Shown piece after piece: positions 1-6,455 of a stretch of DNA of 7,511 nt. The stretch is from Candidatus Sumerlaeota bacterium (GTDB taxonomy: Bacteria > Sumerlaeota > T1SED10-198M), in NCBI GenBank assembly GCA_003554345.1, contig PWGE01000254.1:1-7511 (forward strand). The letters are read 5' to 3'. Every line of letters begins with the position of its first letter. The first letter of the stretch is position 1. Position numbers and translations under genes: made by a program. Below the pieces are notes generated by a model, which saw only the letters and a list, made by a program, of their open reading frames with translations, made no database searches and was not told the DNA's origin.

Positions 1-814
1 ACGCCTTGCTACTTACTGCACTACCAACAATATAACGATGATTCACACCTTCAAGTGGTACGACTTAATTATAGCCCTTTTGCTCAGGCGTTTGTATCAT
101 ACTCCTCTCATTCATATTCACACCCTTGAAGTGGGAAATCCTTATCTTCTGCGCCCGTGGCAGAGATTGCTGCTTAACTATCCCAGCGGTCTTCTCATTC
201 CCGGGAAAAAACAGGACTTTCTTTCTTCCAGTTCCCCTCCAGCCGCCTTTCTGCCCCCTTTTATAATGCCTTCTCTGTGGACTGAGCAGCGGTACAGCCC
301 CTCATTACCCCTCAACCTCCTTATTGTCAGCAAGCTCAGTAAAGACCGTCATTGGTCTCTTCTTTTATCTGCTCTGCGAGAAATACAAACAGATAATATT
401 CATATTTCACTTTTTGGAAAAGGTGCGTATAAGAGTACTCTTCAACAAGAAAGCAAGGAGATGCCTGTTCAGGTTTCCTTTTTAGGACATAAAAATCTTG
501 AAAATGCCTACAAACACGCTGATGCAGGCATTATTCTGGGAACTGGCAGTGATGGTTTCTGTCGCACCCTATTTGAGTTTTACGCCCAGCACATCCCTGT
601 TATAGCGCCCAATTACGGGGTTTTCAGAGAGATGGTTCCTGAATACCAGGACAATGCACTTTTCACCACCGCTACAGACCTCCGGCGAATACTCTCAGAC
701 CTTACCCTCAGGCAACTGATGCAATGGCACAGAACCCTGCAATCTTTTCATGCTATGTATACCCCGCCAAAGCTCGCCCTGCAATACCAGGAATATTACA
801 GTTCCTTTTTTTAA
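1..814 (+). CDS. GT4-like (group 1) glycosyltransferase, C-terminal part, 5' end outside window
   Basis: The product resembles a retaining GT-B glycosyltransferase that moves a sugar from a nucleotide-sugar donor, most likely onto a surface glycan or lipid acceptor; the substrate cannot be read. The frame is open from base 2 with no stop, so the first ATG (base 38) is probably internal. The text after it (IHTFKWYDLIIALLLRRLY, then a PLIHIHT strand) looks like the middle of the N-terminal acceptor domain, not a protein start. Counting from that ATG, the C-terminal donor domain begins near residue 91 (NLLIVSKLSKDRHW, the usual 'G.l...Kg' strand). It continues with FGKGAY (126-131), VSFLGH (146-151) and the donor-site stretch around D172 to E180, followed by PVIAPNYGVFREMV (187-200). 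The family's E-x7-E motif here reads D-x7-E (D172, E180). The stop is TAA at 812-814. Family call firm, exact role unknown. Its operon lies to the left of the window. Confidence 0.85.
   Translation, partial: RLATYCTTNNITMIHTFKWYDLIIALLLRRLYHTPLIHIHTLEVGNPYLLRPWQRLLLNYPSGLLIPGKKQDFLSSSSPPAAFLPPFIMPSLWTEQRYSPSLPLNLLIVSKLSKDRHWSLLLSALREIQTDNIHISLFGKGAYKSTLQQESKEMPVQVSFLGHKNLENAYKHADAGIILGTGSDGFCRTLFEFYAQHIPVIAPNYGVFREMVPEYQDNALFTTATDLRRILSDLTLRQLMQWHRTLQSFHAMYTPPKLALQYQEYYSSFF
789..812 (+). terminator. weak candidate intrinsic terminator of the glycosyltransferase gene
   Basis: A six-pair stem (AGGAAT at 789-794 with GTTCCT at 801-806, one G-T pair) closes a six-base loop and is followed at once by six T residues (807-812). 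It overlaps the last codons and part of the stop codon. The order stem then T-run fits rho-independent termination on the plus strand, but the stem has only two G-C pairs. It does not work in the opposite direction, because no T-run follows on the minus strand. Confidence 0.35.
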
Positions 815-837
815 GAAAAATCCGACCTTTCAGAATA

Positions 838-3800
838 TTACTGTTGTGAACGATTTATCACCTTCTCTAAAATTTCGGATAGTTGCTCATAGCGGTAGGG
901 CTTGGGAATTTTATCATCAAAACCATATTCCTCCGGATGTAACATTACAGGATCTGAAAAATAACCACTACAGGCAATCACAACAACGTCAGAATGTTTC
1001 TCACGCAAAACTTCTACCAGTTTTGTACCACCCATTTTTCCGGGCACGGTTAAGTCGACTATGAGAACATCAAACGGTCGACCTTTTTTGAGAGCTTCTT
1101 CATATCTTTCAAGCGCCTCTTCACCATGAGTACAGGGCACAGGTTCATATCCCATGTCCTGTAACATTTCTGCTGCGACATCTAAAATCATTTCTTCATC
1201 ATCCATAACCAGTATTTTCCCCTTTCCCTTCTTTTGAACTTTTTGTTTCCTTTCAGGTTTATGTTTCAGGTCAGGAAAAGCGGGCAAATAAATAGTGAAA
1301 GTTGTCCCCTCAGAAGAGGATGAATCTACCGTTATATAGCCGTCATGCTGACGAATAATAGAGTAAACTGTAGATAAACCCAATCCGGTACCTTCTGTTT
1401 TGGTCGTAAAAAAAGGGTCAAATATACTGCTCAAATATTTTTGGGGAATTCCTTCCCCTTCATCACTGATAGAAATCATGATGTGGGGCTGTTGAGGTTT
1501 AAGCAAAGGCACTTCATGTTTTCCCGCAGGTATATTTTGCACCTTTATATGGACGTTACCACCATCTGTCATGGCTTCGCGGGCATTTATGAGAATGTTA
1601 TCAATTGCCTGTTCAATCTGGCTTTTATCTATATGAGTTGACCACACAGTGGTGTCCGCCTCTATCTGATACGAAATATTTGTCCCACTTAAAGCCAGGG
1701 TTGACGTATTTTGCAAGATCTCATGGATAGAATGTGGCTCTTTCGAAAAAGCTCCTCCCCGGGAAAAAGTAAGTAACTGTCTGGTCAGATTCTGAGCCCG
1801 TTCATAAGCTGAAAAGGCATTATTAAGATATTGTTTCACCTTTTTCTTTGAATCCAGAGCCTTTTCAGCCATTTCCAGAGACCCGAATAACCCCATCAAT
1901 AGATTATTAAAGTCATGAGCTATACCTGCCGCTAATGTTCCCACTGATTCCAGTTTCTCTCTCTTGACCATTTCTTCTTCATATTTCAGGGTATCTGTAA
2001 TATCGCGTAGAACAAAGACCATACCTGTTATCTTGCCCTCATTATTCTTGATGGCAGCCCCACTTAAGGAAATATGACGCTGTTTATCTTCGCCTTTTCT
2101 CATGATAAGGTCCCTTGCATACTGACAGGACTTGCCTTTCTCCATCATATTATGAACAACATTTCTGCAATAAGAGTCTTCTCTTCCACAATACAGGAAT
2201 AAGACCTCATTGATATGCTTTCCTCTTACCTTTTCTCTCTTTTCCTGAAGCAGACGCAAACTTTCATCGTTTAACAGGACACTTCGCCCTTCTGCATCAG
2301 TGGTTATCACGCTGTCGGTAATATTGTCTAATGTTACCTGCAACAATTTTTTTCTTTCGTGTAGCAACTTCCGATAATATGCCCCTTCCTCCTCAATGCC
2401 AATAGCGGTACTGATAATGTCCAGAATATTCTTCAATCCTGGCTCGAGGTACGCCTTACCTCTAAAATAAAGATTCAGAAAACCCACACGGTTATCTCTA
2501 TCTATCGCTTTTCCAACATATGAGCTGATACTCTCTTTTTCTGTTCTTTTTTCTGAAGGAACAGACAAAAACTCATGACAGTCTGTCAATTCAACGAGAC
2601 TTTCTTTCCTATCCTTCCACATTTCCGAAATAATTTTGTCTTCAATATCAACGGGAAAAGCAGAAGTCGGATGCTTTTTCCAGCGAGCAGTAGAAGATGA
2701 TTGTTCTTTACAGGAAAAATAGGACGCATAAGATGCATTCAGCAATGTGCCAGCCATTTTCATCAATTTTCTTATATTTTCCCGGTGGTCTATAGTAAAA
2801 TCCAGAAAACACTTTGTGATTGAAGAAAGTCTTTCTTCGGCTTTTTTTCTTTCTGTTATATCAATTGCCGAACAAACCACATATTCGACTTCTCCTTCAT
2901 GATTGATACTGGGCGTTTTCGTTATATCAAAAAGACGAGGCACCCCAGTTGTATCCGGAATCCACTCTTCAGTTCGAACCTGTTTTCTGTCTTCAAAAAC
3001 TCTCTTATTGCCTTGTATACAGGTCTTCGCTATTTCATAAGGAAAAAACTCCCAGAGGGTACGGTAGCTTATCTCTTTCTGGGTCAAACCCAAAAAACGG
3101 GCATGGGCTTTATTAACCGCTCCGTACGTTTCAACATCACGAAGATACCATACACGAGCCTCTATATTATTCAGGAGTATGTCCTGTTCTTCAAGGATTT
3201 TTCTCTGGTTGATTTCTGCTTCTTTCCGCTCTGTAATATCCCGTCCTACCCCCTGTGCTCCTACAATTTCCCCTTCTTTATTTCGAATGGCATTATCTTC
3301 CCACCCAATCCACCGCCAGCCCTTCACTGTTTTAGCCCGTTGTTCAAAATAGACCCGGTAAGGAGGTTTAAAAAGCTTTTTCATTGCCTGTAAAGACGGC
3401 TCAACGTCATCCTCATAAATAAACGGAATAAACGTTTTCCCAATAAGTTCCTCTCGTTTTTTCCCAAACATTTTACAGTAAGTATCGTTTACAAACGTGA
3501 ATCTATTATTGATGTCCACCCGGACAATCAATTCCTGCTGCGATTCTAAAATGCCTCGAAGATATTCTTCATCTCTTCGTAATCGTTCTTCTACCTCTTT
3601 TTGCGGGGTGATATCCCTTAATTGTTCTACGATTTGCACCACATTTCCCTTTTCATCGAGAACCGGATTACTCCGACAGTGGAGATATCTATCCTCGTCA
3701 GGCAAATACTTTTCAATTTCTTCTAATTGGTGAGATTGTAATGCCAGCTCCGTAGCACATTCCTCACATGGCTCATTTCTTCCTAACAGCTTATAACACT

Positions 3801-5181
3801 TCTGGTTTTTAACTTCTTCAGCGGTAACTTCCAACCACTCATAACCCGCCCTGTTAAACTGTTGAATGGTATGATCAGGTTTTTGAATAGCTATAATGTC
3901 AGGTATAGCATTGATAACACTTTCTAAAAGCCTGTTTTGCCTGAGAATATCACGTTCTCTTTCTTTGCGCTCAGTAATATCCCGCACCCATTCTAAAAAA
4001 CATTCCACTTCCCCTTCTTTATTCAAAAAAGGGATGATTCTTACATCAAACCATATTCCTTCAACAGTCTGCTTTTCTTCCTTTAAAGTTTTCTTTGTAT
4101 CAAATACTTTCTGGGCAACACAATCCGGGCAAATAGCATAATACCCTCTGTACGTTTTATAACATTTTGTAGAGAGTTTTCTTTTAGCGGGAGAAACGTC
4201 AGCCGGCCCTTTCCAATTACTAAATAGAATATTCATCTGACTATCCTGAATAGAAACCATATCCGGTATCAGTGCCAGAAGATTTTTGAAACGTTCTTCA
4301 CTTTCTAACAATCGCTTTTCTGATAAATACCGGGAAACAACCATACCTATTTTTTTAATAAGAAGCTCTATGGCCGCAGGTTCCAGTATTGTTTTTCCTT
4401 GCGGCATAACAATCACAAATTCTCCTAATACCCTTTCTCCTCTTATTATTCCTGCAGCATATATTTTCCCGGCCTGTAAAGTTTTTTCCAGAGTTACAGC
4501 CTGATCCTTATTTAAACAGGCATGGACAATGTCATATAACTTATTATATTGAACCAACCTTTGAGAACGCAACTCCCTGATTTTAGCTGGATAAACTTCC
4601 CACTTTTTCCCCACCAGACTTTTTTTCAAAGACCCGGCATCACCGGATACAGCTACTGTCTTTGCCTTCTGACCACTTTTCTCATAAAGATTCATACAGA
4701 CAAAAGTAGCACCGCAGAAAGTTCTAAGGTCGTCAGTCAGTGTTTGATAGTTTATAGTACCAACGTCGTATTGAACATATTTTTCAGTACAAGATAGTAT
4801 CGATTGCAGAGATAGATTTTTTTTCTTCTCGCTTATATCTCTGAATATTGTCAGGAAGTGATGGGCGTCTATACGGGAGGATATCACCTTATACCAGCGC
4901 TGGGAGGGATCGTGAAATTGTTCAAAAGAATTTTTCCCTCCATTATCTGAAACTGCTTTATATACCTCTTTCCAGTCCAGGGGAAATGTCTCAACACGAC
5001 TGACCTTCTTCCCTATTATCTGTTCTTTTCGCCTATCCACTAATTTCTCAAAACCCTTATTCGCTTCCCTGCATATATAGTCGACCTCCCCTTCCCGGGT
5101 TTTTCCAACTATTTGATGCAAAACCACTGCATCCGGTAAACTTTCTAAAATATTTGAATATTCACTGGTATTTAAGGTCAT
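838..5181 (-). CDS. soluble hybrid sensor histidine kinase: PAS-GAF-PAS-PAS-PAS-PAS-GAF-PAS-HisKA-HATPase-REC
   Basis: A 1447-residue multi-input phosphorelay kinase. Domains by reading: PAS1 (about 6-118), GAF-like 1 (about 123-292), PAS2 (296-405), PAS3 (414-528), PAS4 (538-653), PAS5 (664-780), GAF-like 2 (784-935), PAS6 (940-1066). Each PAS ends in a typical linker: DISEKKK 115, DITERKERE 401, DITPQK 523, DITERKEAE 648, DITERKKAE 774, DITDTL 1060. The kinase core has the H-box GIAHDFNNLL with phospho-acceptor H1089, N-box DNILINAREAM (N1195, N1199), G1 box DEGEGIP (D1240), F-box DPFFTTK (1255-1261) and G2 GTGLGLS (1264-1270). The C-terminal receiver has acidic pair D1327/D1328, phospho-acceptor D1376, S1405 and K1427, so both phosphosites look intact. 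No membrane segment is visible, so sensing is cytosolic; ligands are unknown. PAS2 and PAS3 carry a C-x(9-10)-C-x2-C motif. The ATG at 5181 has a good RBS. No HPt domain or partner regulator is in the window. The family call is very secure; PAS and GAF borders are approximate. Confidence 0.97.
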   Translation of the reverse strand: MTLNTSEYSNILESLPDAVVLHQIVGKTREGEVDYICREANKGFEKLVDRRKEQIIGKKVSRVETFPLDWKEVYKAVSDNGGKNSFEQFHDPSQRWYKVISSRIDAHHFLTIFRDISEKKKNLSLQSILSCTEKYVQYDVGTINYQTLTDDLRTFCGATFVCMNLYEKSGQKAKTVAVSGDAGSLKKSLVGKKWEVYPAKIRELRSQRLVQYNKLYDIVHACLNKDQAVTLEKTLQAGKIYAAGIIRGERVLGEFVIVMPQGKTILEPAAIELLIKKIGMVVSRYLSEKRLLESEERFKNLLALIPDMVSIQDSQMNILFSNWKGPADVSPAKRKLSTKCYKTYRGYYAICPDCVAQKVFDTKKTLKEEKQTVEGIWFDVRIIPFLNKEGEVECFLEWVRDITERKERERDILRQNRLLESVINAIPDIIAIQKPDHTIQQFNRAGYEWLEVTAEEVKNQKCYKLLGRNEPCEECATELALQSHQLEEIEKYLPDEDRYLHCRSNPVLDEKGNVVQIVEQLRDITPQKEVEERLRRDEEYLRGILESQQELIVRVDINNRFTFVNDTYCKMFGKKREELIGKTFIPFIYEDDVEPSLQAMKKLFKPPYRVYFEQRAKTVKGWRWIGWEDNAIRNKEGEIVGAQGVGRDITERKEAEINQRKILEEQDILLNNIEARVWYLRDVETYGAVNKAHARFLGLTQKEISYRTLWEFFPYEIAKTCIQGNKRVFEDRKQVRTEEWIPDTTGVPRLFDITKTPSINHEGEVEYVVCSAIDITERKKAEERLSSITKCFLDFTIDHRENIRKLMKMAGTLLNASYASYFSCKEQSSSTARWKKHPTSAFPVDIEDKIISEMWKDRKESLVELTDCHEFLSVPSEKRTEKESISSYVGKAIDRDNRVGFLNLYFRGKAYLEPGLKNILDIISTAIGIEEEGAYYRKLLHERKKLLQVTLDNITDSVITTDAEGRSVLLNDESLRLLQEKREKVRGKHINEVLFLYCGREDSYCRNVVHNMMEKGKSCQYARDLIMRKGEDKQRHISLSGAAIKNNEGKITGMVFVLRDITDTLKYEEEMVKREKLESVGTLAAGIAHDFNNLLMGLFGSLEMAEKALDSKKKVKQYLNNAFSAYERAQNLTRQLLTFSRGGAFSKEPHSIHEILQNTSTLALSGTNISYQIEADTTVWSTHIDKSQIEQAIDNILINAREAMTDGGNVHIKVQNIPAGKHEVPLLKPQQPHIMISISDEGEGIPQKYLSSIFDPFFTTKTEGTGLGLSTVYSIIRQHDGYITVDSSSSEGTTFTIYLPAFPDLKHKPERKQKVQKKGKGKILVMDDEEMILDVAAEMLQDMGYEPVPCTHGEEALERYEEALKKGRPFDVLIVDLTVPGKMGGTKLVEVLREKHSDVVVIACSGYFSDPVMLHPEEYGFDDKIPKPYRYEQLSEILEKVINRSQQ

Positions 5182-5189
5182 AGGAATAA

Positions 5190-5194
5190 CTCCT
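5190..5194 (-). promoter_or_regulatory. ribosome binding site of the hybrid kinase
   Basis: On the minus strand AGGAG lies eight bases before the ATG at 5181. This is a standard Shine-Dalgarno sequence at good spacing and supports that start. Confidence 0.8.
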
Positions 5195-5210
5195 AAACAT
5201 AAATTTTCTT

Positions 5211-5239
5211 ATTATAATAATACCTTGACCCATACTCAA
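5211..5239 (-). promoter_or_regulatory. sigma70-type promoter of the hybrid kinase
   Basis: On the minus strand a -35 box TTGAGT (5234-5239) is separated by exactly 17 bases from a perfect -10 box TATAAT (5211-5216). Transcription would start near 5204, giving a leader of about 23 bases that contains the RBS. This suggests that the kinase can be transcribed independently of the hydrolase gene upstream. The start point is inferred from spacing. Confidence 0.7.
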
Positions 5240-5346
5240 TCGATAAACATATATTGCCAATCATTAAAAAGCATGAAAACTCGAAACTTTTCACCAATCC
5301 ACAGAATGAGACTGTCCGAACACAAAATAGTTGTCTCTTTCTACCA

Positions 5347-6201
5347 TCATTCAGAAAGATGCTCTGTGAAAATCTTTTCTAAAATCTCATGATAATTTTG
5401 AAAGGCAAAAAGGTTTCCGTGCCTTCCTTCAGGAATAGTAAAAAACTCGTCATCCTCTGTTAAATACTTTTTAAGGCGGGCACTGGTTTCATAAGGTACA
5501 ACCTCATCATCTTTTCCCTGGAGGATACGAATCGGCGCGTCAACTTCCTGGATATACTGATCAGTACGCAAAGGATATCTCACCAGGAAAGTCGGCAGAT
5601 AAGGATAATGGCGCCGGGCCAGATCTTTCATATTATAAAAAGGTGATTCCAGTATCAGCATTCGGGGATTGGTTCTGGAAGCCACATAGGTGGCAATCGG
5701 CGTACCCAGTGAATAACCACATAAAATAATTTCGCTTTCTTCATAACGCTCTGTCAACCTTTCATAGAGATAAAGAGCATCATCGAGCAGAGCTTCTTCA
5801 CTGAGAGATCCGGTACTTTTGCCAAAGCCCCGATAATCAGGCATAAAGACATCAAAATCATACTGAAAAAAGTTTTCTGCTGAATAACCCCATTCACGGA
5901 GGCTATCGGCATTACCATGCAAAAAATATACCACTCCCCGCGGATCCTCGGTTTGAAAAAGCAAGGCATTGAGTTCCACCCCTTCTCCCCGATCAAAAAA
6001 CATCTCTTCAAAAGGCATATGGAACTCAAACTCATAATCCCGGGGTAATTCCTCTGGCATAAAAATAATTTTTTCCTGAACAAAAAAAATCACTCCACAT
6101 AAAATGATATAGAAGATGAAAAGAGGAAGAAGAATGTTTCTGGCTACTCTTCGAAGAGCAGCAAATATAGCAGGAAAAGAAAATATCTGTTTCAATTTCA
6201 T
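5347..6201 (-). CDS. membrane-anchored alpha/beta hydrolase (Bem46/ABHD-like, COG1073-type)
   Basis: A 284-residue serine hydrolase of the alpha/beta fold; substrate unknown, possibly an ester, thioester or acyl-protein. One hydrophobic segment (about residues 22-42) follows a basic N-terminus (K2, K4, R17, R18, R21), so the protein is probably anchored with its N-terminus inside and the catalytic domain on the outer face of the inner membrane; this topology is inference. Catalytic features: oxyanion-strand motif YFLHGNAD (92-99), PDYRGFGKSTG (121-131), nucleophile elbow GYSLG (162-166, S164), acid in the QGKDDEVVP stretch (probably D232) and H261 in GRHGN. The triad looks complete, and order and length fit the Bem46/ABHD13/ABHD17-type group. 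The start is the only reasonable one, since an in-frame TAA lies two codons upstream (5205-5207 on the plus strand), but no clear Shine-Dalgarno precedes it; an AGGAT about 20 bases upstream is too far. It runs in the same direction as the kinase, 165 bases before it. Confidence 0.94.
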   Translation of the reverse strand: MKLKQIFSFPAIFAALRRVARNILLPLFIFYIILCGVIFFVQEKIIFMPEELPRDYEFEFHMPFEEMFFDRGEGVELNALLFQTEDPRGVVYFLHGNADSLREWGYSAENFFQYDFDVFMPDYRGFGKSTGSLSEEALLDDALYLYERLTERYEESEIILCGYSLGTPIATYVASRTNPRMLILESPFYNMKDLARRHYPYLPTFLVRYPLRTDQYIQEVDAPIRILQGKDDEVVPYETSARLKKYLTEDDEFFTIPEGRHGNLFAFQNYHEILEKIFTEHLSE

Positions 6202-6298
6202 ATTTTACTATTCTATCATCCTACACGCTGGCGCTGTATTTTCAACTAAAGCCGGCTACTGAATCTCTTCAACAACTCGCCAGTTACCTTTTCCTGTT

Positions 6299-6312
6299 TG
6301 AACTATAGTTCA
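6299..6312. repeat. 14-bp perfect palindrome, possible operator
   Basis: TGAACTATAGTTCA is a perfect inverted repeat in the divergent intergenic region, about 98 bases upstream of the hydrolase ATG and about 67 bases upstream of the -35 box of the GLUG gene. It has the size of a binding site for a dimeric regulator. It shares the ACTATA core with the second palindrome at 6399-6411. Function is inferred from position and symmetry only. Confidence 0.4.
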
Positions 6313-6355
6313 CTCCCTTCTTCAATGAGTGCCCGGTTTTATATGATAGAATTTT

Positions 6356-6371
6356 ATATTAATTCTAATAT
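6356..6371. repeat. AT-only-arm inverted repeat upstream of the GLUG gene promoter
   Basis: ATATTA (6356-6361) and TAATAT (6366-6371) are perfect arms around a four-base spacer ATTC. The repeat ends eight bases before the proposed -35 box. It could be an upstream activating element or regulator site, but AT-rich inverted repeats arise often by chance. Confidence 0.25.
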
Positions 6372-6378
6372 GTTATCT

Positions 6379-6406
6379 TTGTATTGTGCTCTAAGTGTAC
6401 TATAAT
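6379..6406 (+). promoter_or_regulatory. likely promoter of the GLUG-repeat gene
   Basis: A perfect -10 box TATAAT (6401-6406) is preceded after 16 bases by a weak -35 box TTGTAT (6379-6384, three of six matches). Transcription would start near 6413 and give a leader of about 43 bases. The weak -35, the AT-rich upstream sequence and the palindrome over the -10 all suggest a regulated promoter. Confidence 0.55.
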
Positions 6407-6418
6407 ATAGTGGTACTT
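6393..6418. promoter_or_regulatory. palindrome over the -10 box, candidate operator
   Basis: ACTATA (6399-6404) and TATAGT (6406-6411) are perfect six-base arms about a single central A (6405). A further pair, AAGT (6393-6396) and ACTT (6415-6418), extends the symmetry with a one-base offset. The core covers the TATAAT -10 box, so a protein bound here would block RNA polymerase. The binding protein is unknown. Confidence 0.4.
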
Positions 6419-6443
6419 TTAGTTATTTTAAGCTATTCATACG

Positions 6444-6449
6444 AAGGAG
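6444..6449 (+). promoter_or_regulatory. ribosome binding site of the GLUG-repeat gene
   Basis: AAGGAG lies six bases before the ATG at 6456. This strong Shine-Dalgarno fixes the start of a gene that has no stop in the window. Confidence 0.85.
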
Positions 6450-6455
6450 ATAATA

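Noticed and set aside
791-841. Nine-base direct repeat GAATATTAC at 791-799 and 833-841
   Set aside because: One copy lies in glycosyltransferase codons and the other at the kinase stop. With no other sign of insertion or recombination it is most likely chance.
750-1064. Plus-strand open frame of 104 codons across the gene junction
   Set aside because: It overlaps the glycosyltransferase end and the well-supported kinase receiver on the other strand, has no RBS or recognisable motif, and is a shadow frame.
2899-3393. Plus-strand open frame of 164 codons opposite the kinase
   Set aside because: It lies wholly inside the kinase PAS4-PAS5 coding region, has no RBS and an unnatural, Phe- and Pro-rich composition. 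The other plus-strand frames within 1441-4797 were dropped for the same reason.
5275-5292. Imperfect palindrome GAAAA / TTTTC after the hydrolase
   Set aside because: Only the outer five pairs are continuous, they are nearly all A-T, and the nearest T-run is several bases away, so neither terminator nor operator is supported.
5308-5337. Inverted repeat GAGAC / GTCTC as a terminator after the hydrolase
   Set aside because: The stem is only five pairs with a 20-base loop, and no T-run follows on the minus strand.
6210-6245. Possible promoter of the hydrolase (TAGAAT with TTGAAA upstream on the minus strand)
   Set aside because: The boxes are 24 bases apart and the -10 would leave only about a two-base leader, so I could not support a promoter call.
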